Below are positions 40,580 to 49,630 of a DNA stretch of 49,667 nucleotides, piece after piece. The notes beneath the pieces were generated by a model, which searched no databases, had not been told where the DNA came from, and saw only the letters and a program-made list of their open reading frames with translations. How positions within the stretch are numbered: the first letter of the stretch is position 1; every line of letters begins with the position of its first letter. Location of the stretch: contig CAJTOM010000009.1 in assembly GCA_910577915.1 (NCBI GenBank), positions 1 to 49,667 of the forward strand, in the 5' to 3' direction. This stretch comes from an uncultured Oscillospiraceae bacterium. Its GTDB lineage: Bacteria > Bacillota > Clostridia > Oscillospirales > Oscillospiraceae. A program made the position numbers and the translations under genes.

Positions 40580-42016
40580 TTACGGGAAGCGCGCGACGGC
40601 CTCCTCCGGGCTCATGGCGAAGAAGCGGTAGGCCACGGCGTCGGTCTGGTCGCCCCAGGTGGTGTCGATGTGGCAGACGGTCCCGTCCAGCTCCGCCACG
40701 GTCCAGATGTGGCTGTCGGTGGAGTAGGTGCTGCACGCGATGCCCTCCAGCTTCAAAAGCAGGTTGTAGGCCGCCGTGTAGCCGTCGCAGACCGCCGCGC
40801 CCTCGGCGAACACCCGGTAGCCGCTGTGGCTCATGGAGGCGTCGGTGCTGGCGAAGTCGTAGCGGCAGTGATTGCACAGCCATGTGAAGTAGGTCAAGGC
40901 CTTGTCGTAGTCCGACATATCGGCTGTGATGAGCTTGTCCGCCCACATGGCGTCGTGGACCTGGACAGCGTAGTCCATGGTGGCCTCCCGGTAGAAGTCG
41001 ATGAGTTCCTCCTCGTAGAGGCTGCTGGAGAAGGCCATGGTCACAAAGCCGGTTTTCACGGAGTAGGAGCACTGGAGCTTGTTATAGCCCTGCTCCACGT
41101 AGAGCCGGGCGGTGAGGAGAAAGGCCTCCTTGAGCCGGTCGATGGTCTGGGGCGTCAGCTGGCCGGGCTCGTACTGGAGGAAGAGCTCCCGCTCCCCCCT
41201 GGAGAGCATATAGCGCACGTCGGCGTCGATGGCCGCCGCGTCCTCCGGAGAGGGGGCGCTGTAGAAAGAGCCGTCGCTGGTCACCAGCTCCGCCATGGAG
41301 ATCCCTGCCCGGCTGTAGGCGGCGTCCAGACGCCAGGGCAGGGGGATGCGCAGGTTCTCATTGATGAGCCGGGCGGCCATGGAGGCCATCTGTCCCCGCA
41401 GGATGGTGTCGCCGGGGGCGAAGGAGCCCGTCTCATCCACGCCGCTGAGGATGCCCCACTGGTAGAGCAGGAGGATGTCCTCCCGATAGGGGGTGTAGTC
41501 GTCCACGTCGGTGATATAGTTCCGATTGGCGTAGCCGGTGACGACCAGCTCCCGGTTGATGGGCGCAAACAGGTCCTGGGGCAGGGCGTTGGCCAGGATG
41601 TGGGCCGCCTCCGCCCGGAGGGCGGGCCGGGTGTAGGCCCCCTCGAACTCCAGGCCGATGCTGCCCAGAGACTGGAGGAAGGACACATAGGGCTCATACC
41701 AGAGCTCCCCGGGGAAGGCCAGGGGGCCGATCTCGCTGTCGCCGTACATGTGCAGGCTGCGCAGACGGGCGGCCAGGGCCAGGGCCTCGCCCACCGTTAT
41801 CTCCTCCTCGGGGGCAAACCGGTCCGTCCTCTGCCCGGAGGCGAGGCCCAACTCGTAGAGGGCCATGACGTCCTCGTAGTACCAGTCGCCGGGGGCGACG
41901 TCGGCAAAGGGGGATGCGCGGCGCCCATCCTCCCCGCCGGCGGCTCTGGCCGCCGGGGACAGGGCCGCCGGCAGCAGCAGGGCAACCAGCGTCAGGATCA
42001 AAAAGCGGCGCTTCAT
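40580..42016 (-). CDS. Secreted SLH-domain protein with transglutaminase-like domain
   Basis: 478 residues, start ATG 42016 after AAAGGAG. Signal peptide (RFLILTLVALLLPAALSPAARA, cut near residue 26). Three S-layer homology repeats follow (SPFADVAPGDWYYEDVMALYELGLASG; YEPYVSFLQSLGSIGL; ITDVDDYTPYREDILLLYQWGILSG), which hold proteins on the cell-wall polymer. The C-terminal quarter is a transglutaminase/protease-like domain with a visible triad C410 (AVCDGYTAAY), H436 (DSHIWTV) and D451 (HIDTTWGDQ). A wall-bound cross-linking or peptidase role is likely. It lies downstream of and overlaps an LCP wall-polymer ligase gene by start-codon context only; both should be one transcript. Confidence 0.88.
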   Translation of the reverse strand: MKRRFLILTLVALLLPAALSPAARAAGGEDGRRASPFADVAPGDWYYEDVMALYELGLASGQRTDRFAPEEEITVGEALALAARLRSLHMYGDSEIGPLAFPGELWYEPYVSFLQSLGSIGLEFEGAYTRPALRAEAAHILANALPQDLFAPINRELVVTGYANRNYITDVDDYTPYREDILLLYQWGILSGVDETGSFAPGDTILRGQMASMAARLINENLRIPLPWRLDAAYSRAGISMAELVTSDGSFYSAPSPEDAAAIDADVRYMLSRGERELFLQYEPGQLTPQTIDRLKEAFLLTARLYVEQGYNKLQCSYSVKTGFVTMAFSSSLYEEELIDFYREATMDYAVQVHDAMWADKLITADMSDYDKALTYFTWLCNHCRYDFASTDASMSHSGYRVFAEGAAVCDGYTAAYNLLLKLEGIACSTYSTDSHIWTVAELDGTVCHIDTTWGDQTDAVAYRFFAMSPEEAVARFP

Positions 42017-42035
42017 GGAACCGCTCCTTTCTCTG

Positions 42036-43058
42036 TCACGGGACCAGGATGTCCAGATCATCCATGGTCAGGTCCTGTTGGTAGGGGTTGAGGTATGTAT
42101 TGACCATCTCCAGGGTGGCCTCCGGGTCCAGCACGTAGTAGGAGCCGCCTTTGTACCATCCCGCGCCGTCGCCGGGCAGAGTGTGGAAGGCGATGTTGTC
42201 GCTGCCCGCAGTCAGGGCCTGTTCGCCCACCCAGATCAGGTTGGACAGCTTCAGATCCGTCTCCACCCACTCCTGGAAGATCTCCGCCATGGCGCCGATC
42301 TTGTCCCAATTGGAGAGCTGCAGGGTCTGCCTGGCCACGGCCATTAAAAAGGCCTGCTGGGTGCCGATGCGGCCGATGTCGGCGGTGGGGTAGCCGGTGC
42401 CGTCGTTGTTCTGCCGCCAGCGGACCACCTGGAGGGCCTCCTGGCCGTTGAGGTGGCGGGGCCCCTTCTCAAAGTGGATGTGGAGGCCCTGGTAGGCGTC
42501 GTCGTAATCCATGTCCACCGGGATGTCGAAGTCCACCCCGCCGATCTCATCCACCAGCTCCTCAAAAGCCCGCAGATCCACCGTCACGTAGTAGTCCACC
42601 GGAATGCCCAACAGGCGGGAGACCTCGCTCATGGTCTGGGTGAAGCCGCCGTGGTGGTAGGCGTTGTTCAGCTTCTTCACCGACCAGGACACGTTCAGCA
42701 GGGTATCCCTTGGCAGACTTACCACGTTGATGGTTCCGTTCTGGGCGTCCAGGGCTACCAGCAGGTTTGTGTCGCTGCCGCCGTTCTCGTCGTCCAAGCC
42801 GCCCAGAAGGATGGTGTAGAAGTGGTCCTTTCTGGCGTGGGCGGACAGGTCGACGCCGGCCCGGGAGGCGCTGACGGCATCCAGGGGCTCCTGGGGGCTG
42901 CTGCCGTCCGGGCCCTGGGCCGGGGCGGCATCCTTGGGGGCGGGCTCCTGTGAGAAGCACTTGTAGAGACCCACCAGGGCCGTGGTGACAAAGAGGAGGC
43001 AGACGGTGGTTACGGCGATGGCCTGGAGGGCGGTGGTTTTTCTTTTGTTGCGGCTCAT
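42036..43058 (-). CDS. LytR-CpsA-Psr (LCP) family wall-polymer transferase
   Basis: 340 residues. One N-terminal membrane helix (about residues 10-30), then an external LCP domain: ILLGGLDDENGGSDTNLLVALDAQNGTINVVSLPRDTLLNV with the usual Asp and Arg positions, NNAYHHGG, and VRWRQNNDGTGYPTADIGRIGTQQAFL with conserved Arg residues. LCP enzymes move wall teichoic acid or capsule polymers from lipid carriers to peptidoglycan. The SLH-domain gene follows 19 bases downstream, which may link polymer attachment to S-layer anchoring. Promoter at 43183-43211. Confidence 0.93.
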   Translation of the reverse strand: MSRNKRKTTALQAIAVTTVCLLFVTTALVGLYKCFSQEPAPKDAAPAQGPDGSSPQEPLDAVSASRAGVDLSAHARKDHFYTILLGGLDDENGGSDTNLLVALDAQNGTINVVSLPRDTLLNVSWSVKKLNNAYHHGGFTQTMSEVSRLLGIPVDYYVTVDLRAFEELVDEIGGVDFDIPVDMDYDDAYQGLHIHFEKGPRHLNGQEALQVVRWRQNNDGTGYPTADIGRIGTQQAFLMAVARQTLQLSNWDKIGAMAEIFQEWVETDLKLSNLIWVGEQALTAGSDNIAFHTLPGDGAGWYKGGSYYVLDPEATLEMVNTYLNPYQQDLTMDDLDILVP

Positions 43059-43182
43059 GGGAAACAGACTCCTTGTTCTGGGGCGGATTAAGCCTTGTTT
43101 GATAAATGACGGAAAAAGATCCGGCGTTCGGGCGTTATGACATGCCTCATACGCGGCCTAGACAGCGCAGGATTTTTTATCT

Positions 43183-43211
43183 ATTATAACCGAGAAAAAA
43201 ATATAACACAA
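43183..43211 (-). promoter_or_regulatory. Promoter of the LCP / SLH operon
   Basis: TTGTGT (43211-43206), 17 bases, TATAAT (43188-43183) on the minus strand; the leader of about 115 bases contains no other recognised element. Confidence 0.6.
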
Positions 43212-43239
43212 GTACCAGGGAAAATTTGTCACCATTTGT

Positions 43240-43491
43240 TTATCTTGTATCCGAGTTGTCACGTTCCGTCCGGCGCATCAGCTCCTCGAGCTGCTCCGAC
43301 TGCCGGGAGAGGGTCTCCAGAATGTAGGAGAGCATCTCCTCCGCGGAGCTGCGCTGGGCCGGCCGGGCGGTGCGGATGGGGTGGACGTAGCGGTGGACCG
43401 GGGTCTCCGGCGTCTGGACGGCGGGCGGCGCGGGCTGGGCGGGCGGCGCGGACCGGCGGGCCGGTATGTTCTGCTTGCGGCAAGGTTTCAT
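43240..43491 (-). CDS. Small hypothetical protein, Pro/Ala-rich with C-terminal helix
   Basis: 83 residues, supported by an excellent AGGAGGAG site 6 bases before ATG 43491. The N-terminal half is basic and Pro/Ala-rich (KQNIPARRSAPPAQPAPPAVQTPETP) and probably unstructured; residues 48-80 form an amphipathic, coiled-coil-like helix (SAEEMLSYILETLSRQSEQLEELMRR). No family recognised. It follows spoIIID on the same strand. Confidence 0.6.
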   Translation of the reverse strand: MKPCRKQNIPARRSAPPAQPAPPAVQTPETPVHRYVHPIRTARPAQRSSAEEMLSYILETLSRQSEQLEELMRRTERDNSDTR

Positions 43492-43596
43492 GGCGCTCTC
43501 CTCCTGATTGTTTTTCTATGCATATTATGCGGAAACCCCGGCGGACGTGCGGACGGGCGGAAAAACCGCGGGTACCGCCCCGCCGGGGCCTGCGGT

Positions 43597-43848
43597 TCAG
43601 GGTTCACCGCGGTACTTGCGCCGGGTGGCGATGCCGCCGCGGATGTGCCGCTCCGCCTTGTTCTCGTCCAGGACCTCCTTGACCTGGAGGTAAAGGCCCC
43701 GGTTGTAGAGGGGCAGACGCTCTTGGATGTCCTTATGTACAGTGCTCTTGCTGATTCCGAATCGCCGGGCAGCCTCTCGCACAGTGGTCCGATTCTCGAT
43801 GATATAGGCGGCCAGCTCACAGGCCCGTTCTTCGATATTTCCCTTCAA
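43597..43848 (-). CDS. spoIIID: Sporulation transcriptional regulator SpoIIID
   Basis: 83 residues from a TTG start (reading MKGNIEERACELAAYIIENRTTVREAARRFGISKSTVHKDIQERL), with GGGAG about 9 bases ahead. The helix-turn-helix and the following basic region (RHIRGGIATRRKY) match SpoIIID, the mother-cell DNA-binding protein acting between sigma-E and sigma-K. Its presence marks the organism as a spore former or a recent descendant of one. Confidence 0.93.
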   Translation of the reverse strand: MKGNIEERACELAAYIIENRTTVREAARRFGISKSTVHKDIQERLPLYNRGLYLQVKEVLDENKAERHIRGGIATRRKYRGEP

Positions 43849-43991
43849 GACCCAACACTCCCTATCCCGATATGGTCCATATATATGCCGGGCGCGCTGT
43901 GAACATGCGGAAAAATGGGGGATGGGGGAGGACGGGCAGAAGGGTGGGGCCGGCCGCGCCGCAGCGGCATATACCGAACATTTCATCTGAT

Positions 43992-44020
43992 TTGACAAGC
44001 GGGGAAAAACCCTGTACAAT
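43992..44020 (+). promoter_or_regulatory. Promoter of the AraC-GyrI gene
   Basis: TTGACA (43992-43997), 17 bases, TACAAT (44015-44020). It is divergent from spoIIID. Confidence 0.75.
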
Positions 44021-44114
44021 ACCATCCGCCGCCTCTCCGTTTCCATACACAAAAAGAGAGGACAGTCGCCTACGGCTGTGGTATGATACAAAAAACGCAG
44101 GGAGGGAGACGCCT

Positions 44115-44960
44115 ATGACATGGGTTGACGGGCTGAACGCGGCTATCGCGTACATTGAGGACCACCTCACGGAGGAGATCGACTGCGGGGAACTGGCCAG
44201 GATTGCCGGCTGTTCCTTCTACCACTACCAGCGGATGTTCGCCTACATGGCGGGCGTTTCCCTGGGGGAGTACATCCGCCGCCGGCGCATGTCCCGGGCG
44301 GCGGTGGACCTCCTGGCCGGGGAGAAGGTGGTGGACGCGGCCCTCAAGTACGGCTACCAGTCCCCTACGGCCTTCAACCGGGCCTTTCACGCGGTCCACG
44401 GCATCGCCCCCTCGGCGGTCCGGGACCGGGGCGCGTCGGTGAAGTCCTATTCGCCTCTGCGTTTTGCAATCACAATAAAAGGAGCGGAAGAAATGGAATA
44501 CCGAATTGAGAAGCGGGCGGCATTCCGCGTGGTGGGGGTGTCCACGGCCATTGACAGGGACATGGAGAAAAATTTCCAGATCCTCCCCCAGTTTTGGGGG
44601 AAAGCCGCCATGGACGGGACCGTGGAGAGGCTGAGCGGCATGATGGACGGTCAGCCCATAGGCCTGCTGGGCATCTGCGCCTGCGCCGACGACGCGGAGT
44701 GGCGCTACTATATCGCCGTTGCCAGCAGCAAGACGGAGGCGGACCTGGAGGCATACACCGTCCCTGCCGCCACCTGGGCGATTTTTCCCGGCTCCGGCGC
44801 GCATCAGTCCATTCAGGAGCTGGAGCGGCGGGTGCTGACGGAGTGGCTGCCCGGCTCGGGCTACGCCTACGGAAATGCTCCGGATGTGGAGGTCTACCTC
44901 AATCCGGACCCGGAGAACGCCAAGTATGAGGTCTGGATTCCGGTGGTGAAGAAGGATTGA
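44115..44960 (+). CDS. AraC family regulator with GyrI-like ligand domain
   Basis: 281 residues, ATG 44115 after GGAGGGAGA. The AraC DNA-binding domain is N-terminal (residues 8-106: GELARIAGCSFYHYQRMFAYMAGVSLGEYIRRRRMSRA and ALKYGYQSPTAFNRAFHAVHG). The C-terminal half (from about residue 125, MEYRIEKRAAFRVVGVST...YEVWIPVVKK) is a GyrI/BmrR-type small-molecule pocket. Such Rob-like proteins often respond to drugs or toxic compounds. No target gene adjoins it, so it may act at distant sites. Confidence 0.92.
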   Translation: MTWVDGLNAAIAYIEDHLTEEIDCGELARIAGCSFYHYQRMFAYMAGVSLGEYIRRRRMSRAAVDLLAGEKVVDAALKYGYQSPTAFNRAFHAVHGIAPSAVRDRGASVKSYSPLRFAITIKGAEEMEYRIEKRAAFRVVGVSTAIDRDMEKNFQILPQFWGKAAMDGTVERLSGMMDGQPIGLLGICACADDAEWRYYIAVASSKTEADLEAYTVPAATWAIFPGSGAHQSIQELERRVLTEWLPGSGYAYGNAPDVEVYLNPDPENAKYEVWIPVVKKD

Positions 44961-44992
44961 AAAAGCGCCGCCCCGATCAAGGGCGGCGCTTT
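44957..44992. terminator. Bidirectional terminator between araC-gyrI and rpoD
   Basis: A perfect 12 bp stem (44962-44973 with 44981-44992), 7-base loop. The minus strand continues with extra T, favouring rpoD. Confidence 0.85.
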
Positions 44993-45013
44993 CTGCGCGA
45001 CATTATCCGGGCG

Positions 45014-46324
45014 CTAATTCAGGAAATCCTTCAGCTTCTTGCTCCTGCTCGGGTGGCGCAGTTTCCGAAGGGCCTTGGCCTCGATCTGCCGGATGCGCTC
45101 CCGCGTGACGTTGAACTCCTTGCCCACCTCCTCCAGGGTGCGGGTACGGCCGTCCTCAATGCCGAAGCGGAGCTTGAGCACCTTCTCCTCCCGGGGGGTG
45201 AGGGTGGAGAGCACGTCCACCAGCTGCTCCTTGAGCAGGGTGAAGCTGGCGGCCTCGCTGGGCTCGCTGGCGGCCTCGTCGGGGATGAAGTCGCCCAGGT
45301 GGCTGTCCTCCTCCTCGCCGATGGGGGTCTCCAGGCTGACGGGCTCCTGGGCGATCTTGAGAATCTCCCGGACCTTGTCCACGGGCATGTTCATCTCCTC
45401 GGCGATCTCCTCCGGAGAGGGGTCGTGGCCCAGCTCCTGGAGGAGCTGGCGGGAGACCCGGATGACCTTGTTGATGGTCTCCACCATGTGGACGGGGATG
45501 CGGATGGTCCGGGCCTGGTCGGCGATGGCCCTGGTGATGGCCTGGCGAATCCACCAGGTGGCGTAGGTGGAGAACTTGTAGCCCTTGGTGTAGTCGAACT
45601 TCTCCACCGCCTTGATAAGCCCCAGGTTGCCCTCCTGGATGAGATCCAGAAACAGCATGCCCCGGCCCACATACCGCTTGGCGATGGACACCACAAGGCG
45701 CAGGTTGGCCTCTGCCAGCTTCTGCTTGGCCTTCTCCCCGGCCTTGGAGAGGGCCTTGAGCCGGGCCAGCTCCTCCGGCGGAATGTTCTCCCCCTCCTCC
45801 AGCTGCTCGTCCGCCAGATTCCCGGCGCTCATCTTCTGGGCCAGGGCGATCTCCTCCTCCGGGGAGAGCAGGGGCACCTTGCCGATCTCCTTGAGGTACA
45901 TGCGCACGGGATCGTCGATGGAGAAGCTGTCCACCAGGGTGTTGGGGTCGACCAGCTCCTCCTCCTCGATCTCTGTGATCTCATCGATGGGGGGCTCCAG
46001 ATCGTCAGGGATCTCCGGCAGGATGTCCTCCTCGCTGCCGATCTCAATGGACAGGGACTCCAGGGAGTCGTAAATCTTCTCCATCTGGTCGCTGTCCAGC
46101 TCGATCTCGTCGAGGACCTCCACCATCTCCGACGAGTCCAGCCGCCCCCGCTTCTTGCCCCTGGCGAACAGGTCCATGATCCGCTCGTTCGCCATGAGAA
46201 TGGCGGCGGCCGGCAGGCCGGCCACCAGCTTCTCCGGCAGCTTGGCGTATTTCTTCTCCCCCTCCGGCCGCTTGGCCTCGGCGGCAGGTGCGGCGGTCAT
46301 CTCGTCTTTTTTCTTACTTGTCAT
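45014..46324 (-). CDS. rpoD: Primary RNA polymerase sigma factor (sigma A)
   Basis: 436 residues. ATG 46324 is chosen because GGAGG lies 8 bases before it, although an in-frame ATG at 46339 exists. Region 1.2 (DPVRMYLKEIGKVPLL), region 2 (NLRLVVSIAKRYVGRGMLFLDLIQEGNLGL and YKFSTYATWWIRQAITRAI), region 3 and region 4 (TLEEVGKEFNVTRERIRQIEAKALRKLRHP) are all intact. It directs transcription from the many TTGACA/TATAAT promoters seen in this window. It overlaps the end of dnaG by 11 bases, the classic dnaG-rpoD pair. Confidence 0.97.
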   Translation of the reverse strand: MTSKKKDEMTAAPAAEAKRPEGEKKYAKLPEKLVAGLPAAAILMANERIMDLFARGKKRGRLDSSEMVEVLDEIELDSDQMEKIYDSLESLSIEIGSEEDILPEIPDDLEPPIDEITEIEEEELVDPNTLVDSFSIDDPVRMYLKEIGKVPLLSPEEEIALAQKMSAGNLADEQLEEGENIPPEELARLKALSKAGEKAKQKLAEANLRLVVSIAKRYVGRGMLFLDLIQEGNLGLIKAVEKFDYTKGYKFSTYATWWIRQAITRAIADQARTIRIPVHMVETINKVIRVSRQLLQELGHDPSPEEIAEEMNMPVDKVREILKIAQEPVSLETPIGEEEDSHLGDFIPDEAASEPSEAASFTLLKEQLVDVLSTLTPREEKVLKLRFGIEDGRTRTLEEVGKEFNVTRERIRQIEAKALRKLRHPSRSKKLKDFLN

Positions 46325-48104
46325 GCTGCTTTCCTCCATAGCCCCGTTTCTCTTTAAATTGATCTTTGGCGGCCAGCAGGGGATCGATCTCCCCGGCGCC
46401 CCGCCGTTTCAGCGCGCAATCCTTGATCACCCGTATGTAGTCCCCCATCGCCCGCCCGGCGTTGGCCAGGGCCGCCGGCTCCTGCAGGATGTCCGCCAGA
46501 TGGCCCATCTCCTCCGGGGAGAGCTCCCCGGCCAGGGCCGCTGTGGTCAGCGTCCGCCCCTCCCCGTGGGCCGCCAGCTGCTGTGTATAGATCCGGGCGA
46601 GAAGGGGCGAGCTGAAGTCCTCCGCCGGGAGGTCCCGGCACTGCTCCGCCAGGGCCCCGTCCAGAAACAGCAGCCGTACCACGCCCTCCTCCGCCATGGC
46701 CGAACGCATGTCGGTGTAGCGGATGGACCGCTCCTTTGGCTGGCGCAGGGCGCTGACGCTCAGATTCTCCCGGACCAGCGCCTGCCGGTCCTGGCCCCGC
46801 CGCTTGCCCCAGGCCCGCCTAACCTCCAGCAGCATGGCCTCCCGGGAGATGCCCGCCGCCTCGGCGGCCCGCCCGGCGTAGACCTCCCGCTCCACCGCAT
46901 TGGGCACAGAGGCGATGAGCTGGCTGATCTCGCCGGCGTAAGCGATCTTCTGCTGGCCGTCGGAGAGGTCGTACTTGGCGGCCACAGCCTTCATGCGGTA
47001 GTCCATCTGCTCCTCGCTGCCGCTGAGGACGGCCTCAAAGGCCTCGGGCCCGTTAAACTTGATAAAGTCGTCCACGTCCTGCTTCACATATTCCCCGTCC
47101 GCCAGCCGGCGCGGGAGCTGGAGCACCCGGACGGTAAACTCGCTGTCCCGGAGCAGCTCGATGTTCTTCTGAGTGGCCAGCTGCCCGGCGGTGTCGTTGT
47201 CGTAGCAGAGCACCAGCTCCTTGGTATACCGGCTCAGCAGCCGGGTCTGCTCCACAGTGAGGGCGGTGCCCATGGAGGCCACCGCGTTGTCGAAGCCCGC
47301 CTGGTGGAGGGTGATGACGTCGATGTTGCCCTCGCACAGGATGAAGTTGGGCCGCCGGGTCTTCTTCGCCAGGTTGATGCCGTACAGGTTCCGGCGCTTG
47401 CTGTAGACGATGGTCTCGGTGGTGTTCATATACTTGGGCTCAGACTTGTCCAAGACCCGCCCGCCAAAGGCCACCACGTCCCCCCGGACGTCGATCACCG
47501 GGAACATGAGCCGGCTGCGGAACTTATCGTAGAGCCGCCCCTTCTGGCTGCGCACCACCAGCCCTGCGGCCAGAAGATCCGCCTTGGTGTAGCCCTTCTC
47601 CTGCATGGCGGTGGAGAGGGCGTCCCAACTGTCCAGCGAGGCCCCCAGGCCGAAGTTCATGGCGGTTTTCCGGCTGATCTGCCGCCGGGCCAGATAGGCT
47701 GTCACCGCCTCCCCCTCGGGCCGGGAGAGATTTTGATAGAACCAGCGGGCGGCGTCCCGGTTCAGGGCCAGGACCCGCTGGCGGCGGCGGGTCTCCTCCG
47801 GGTCCCCCCGGTCCTCCGGCACCTCCAGGTTGGCCCGCTTGGCCAGCAGGCGCACCGCGTCAGGGAAGCTGAGGTTTTCGATCTCCATGATGAAGTTGAT
47901 CACCCCGCCCCCGTGCTTGCAGCCGAAGCAGTGGTAGATCTGCTTGTCCGCCGACACGGAGAAGGAGCCGGTCTTTTCATTGTGGAAGGGGCACAGGCCA
48001 AAGTAATTGCCGCCCTTTTTTGTCAGGGTAACATAGGAGGAGACCACGTCCACAATGTCGCTGCGGCTGGCCACCTCGTCCAAAAATCGCTGCGGGAACG
48101 CCAC
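46314..48104 (-). CDS. dnaG: DNA primase
   Basis: 596 residues from a GTG start with GGGAGGGAT ahead. N-terminal zinc-binding domain (CPFHNEKTGSFSVSADKQIYHCFGCKHGG), then the Toprim catalytic core (ILCEGNIDVITLHQAGFDNAVASMGTAL and LCYDNDTAGQLA), then a C-terminal helicase-binding region. It makes primers at the replication fork. First gene of the dnaG-rpoD operon; an extended -10-like TGTTGTATACT lies upstream around 48141-48150. Confidence 0.97.
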   Translation of the reverse strand: MAFPQRFLDEVASRSDIVDVVSSYVTLTKKGGNYFGLCPFHNEKTGSFSVSADKQIYHCFGCKHGGGVINFIMEIENLSFPDAVRLLAKRANLEVPEDRGDPEETRRRQRVLALNRDAARWFYQNLSRPEGEAVTAYLARRQISRKTAMNFGLGASLDSWDALSTAMQEKGYTKADLLAAGLVVRSQKGRLYDKFRSRLMFPVIDVRGDVVAFGGRVLDKSEPKYMNTTETIVYSKRRNLYGINLAKKTRRPNFILCEGNIDVITLHQAGFDNAVASMGTALTVEQTRLLSRYTKELVLCYDNDTAGQLATQKNIELLRDSEFTVRVLQLPRRLADGEYVKQDVDDFIKFNGPEAFEAVLSGSEEQMDYRMKAVAAKYDLSDGQQKIAYAGEISQLIASVPNAVEREVYAGRAAEAAGISREAMLLEVRRAWGKRRGQDRQALVRENLSVSALRQPKERSIRYTDMRSAMAEEGVVRLLFLDGALAEQCRDLPAEDFSSPLLARIYTQQLAAHGEGRTLTTAALAGELSPEEMGHLADILQEPAALANAGRAMGDYIRVIKDCALKRRGAGEIDPLLAAKDQFKEKRGYGGKQHDK

Positions 48105-48312
48105 GGCCTATCCCTCCCTCTGTAAAAACCTTCTATAAGAGTATACAACAAAAAAGGCAAAATCCCTCTTTTTCAAAGCATTTTTTTCGAAAAATTTTTT
48201 ATCCCAGGAAATCATCGCCCATTCAGGCACCGCTTAGGGTCAAAACAGAGTGTCGCGCTCGTAAAATTGGTATTGTTTTCTGGAAATCTACTATAAAATT
48301 GGGGGACAATTC

Positions 48313-48696
48313 ATGCGGGATTCATCTCTGGCGCGGCTCAAAATGAAGCAGTATCTTGCGTCCGCCCTGCTCTGCGCCGTTTTGGGCGCAGCCCTGCTGC
48401 TCACCGGGCGGCTGTGGAGCGGCGCGGCGGCGGTCGGCGTGCCGCTGTCTCTTCTCCTGCCGGTCCTGGCCGGTCCCATCGTGTGCTTTGGAGGCGTGGA
48501 CCTAATCCAGGGGCTGGTATGGCTGGCTGCCTGGAAGCGGCTGGCAGATCCAGCGGGGGACGGCAGCGAAGCGGGGACACTGTTCACCGACTGGCCGGAC
48601 GGAAAGCGCTCACCCTTCAAGATCACCCTGGCGCTGCTGGCCTGCTGGTTCTTTCTCATAGGGCTGTTTCTTCTCACAGAGTACCAGAGAAACTGA
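48313..48696 (+). CDS. Small integral membrane protein of unknown function
   Basis: 127 residues, GGGGGA before ATG 48313 and a TATAAA box at 48292. Three hydrophobic segments are seen (about residues 13-32, 38-72 and 100-121), the second long enough to be a hairpin pair. A soluble loop with TLFTDWPDGKRSP lies between the last two. No family recognised. The PPTase gene follows 20 bases later, so they are probably co-transcribed. Confidence 0.7.
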   Translation: MRDSSLARLKMKQYLASALLCAVLGAALLLTGRLWSGAAAVGVPLSLLLPVLAGPIVCFGGVDLIQGLVWLAAWKRLADPAGDGSEAGTLFTDWPDGKRSPFKITLALLACWFFLIGLFLLTEYQRN

Positions 48697-48716
48697 AAAA
48701 AGGGGAAGACGCCTCC

Positions 48717-49187
48717 ATGGAAATCATCGTATACGCGGCCCTTGGCCCCAGCGGAGAGGGGCACGCGCTGGCCCGCCGCCTGCTGGCGGAGGCGCTGGAG
48801 CGGGAGCGCGGCCTGGCCGGTCTGCCCGCCATCGCCGCAGGGACGAACGGCAAGCCCTTTTTCCCGGACCGGCCGGACCTGCAATTCAACCTGAGCCATA
48901 GCCACGGCGCCGCCGTCTGCGCGCTGCACCACCTGCCCATAGGCGTTGACGTGGAGCGTTTGCGCCCCGCCCCCCGGCGGCTGTCCCGAGGGATGGACGA
49001 CGGGGATTTTTTCCGTCTGTGGACGGCGAAGGAGGCCACCATCAAGCGCCGGGGCCTCACCCTCCACGCCCTGCTCTCCCCCCTGGAACCGGACCCCCTC
49101 TGCCACTGTCTGGAGGAATTGCTGCCCGGCTGGATCGTCACCGTGTGTCCCACGGAGGACGGGCCTGTCCGGACGGTCAGAATCTGA
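48717..49187 (+). CDS. Short 4'-phosphopantetheinyl transferase-like protein
   Basis: 156 residues. PPTase motifs are present: GKPFFPDRPDLQFNLSHSHG (P1-P2 region), GVDVERLRP (Mg ligands Asp and Glu) and FFRLWTAKEATIKRRG (WxxKEA). Only about 17 residues separate the last two motifs, where Sfp-type enzymes usually have about 40, and the whole protein is much shorter than Sfp. It may still move phosphopantetheine to a carrier protein, since metal ligands are kept, but activity is uncertain. No carrier protein or synthase gene is near. Confidence 0.75.
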   Translation: MEIIVYAALGPSGEGHALARRLLAEALERERGLAGLPAIAAGTNGKPFFPDRPDLQFNLSHSHGAAVCALHHLPIGVDVERLRPAPRRLSRGMDDGDFFRLWTAKEATIKRRGLTLHALLSPLEPDPLCHCLEELLPGWIVTVCPTEDGPVRTVRI

Positions 49188-49630
49188 CGGATCACTTTTT
49201 CCCACAAAACAGCATTATGTCAACTATTCAATCCACAAATCTTTGTATTAGGATGAATCTGTCACTAATTTGGCAGATTCATCCATTTTTTATACACGCA
49301 TTACGCAAAATTATGATTCTTCGGTTACGCTGCTACCACCCCGCTACCATGTCCCATTCCCTGCTGCCTCCTGCAATCTCTACCTGCATAACCAATATAA
49401 TTTACATAAATCTGCCCTCCTGCTACCACCTCCCCTGAATCTGCTACCATCCCTCTGCTACCAAATCCGCCAACACTCTGCGCCCCAGGCGTCTCCAGAC
49501 CTCCTCCTTCTTAGGTAAGTGCCTTGATACTTGCCGTTTTGGACAAAAAACCGGTAACTTTTTTGCCTTGAACCTGGTTTCCTCTCCCAAAAGTTCTCCG
49601 AACAAAATTCAGAAGGAGGAATCATCCACC
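49188..49630 (+). other. 440-base non-coding stretch with five GCTACCA heptamers
   Basis: This region is much more AT-rich than its surroundings and holds no convincing gene. GCTACCA occurs at 49332, 49343, 49422, 49443 and 49457, most often as TGCTACCA. A TATAAT hexamer is at 49396 without a clear -35 box. AGAAGGAGGA at 49611-49620 is the ribosome site of the next gene. It looks like a long leader or regulatory region. Confidence 0.5.
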
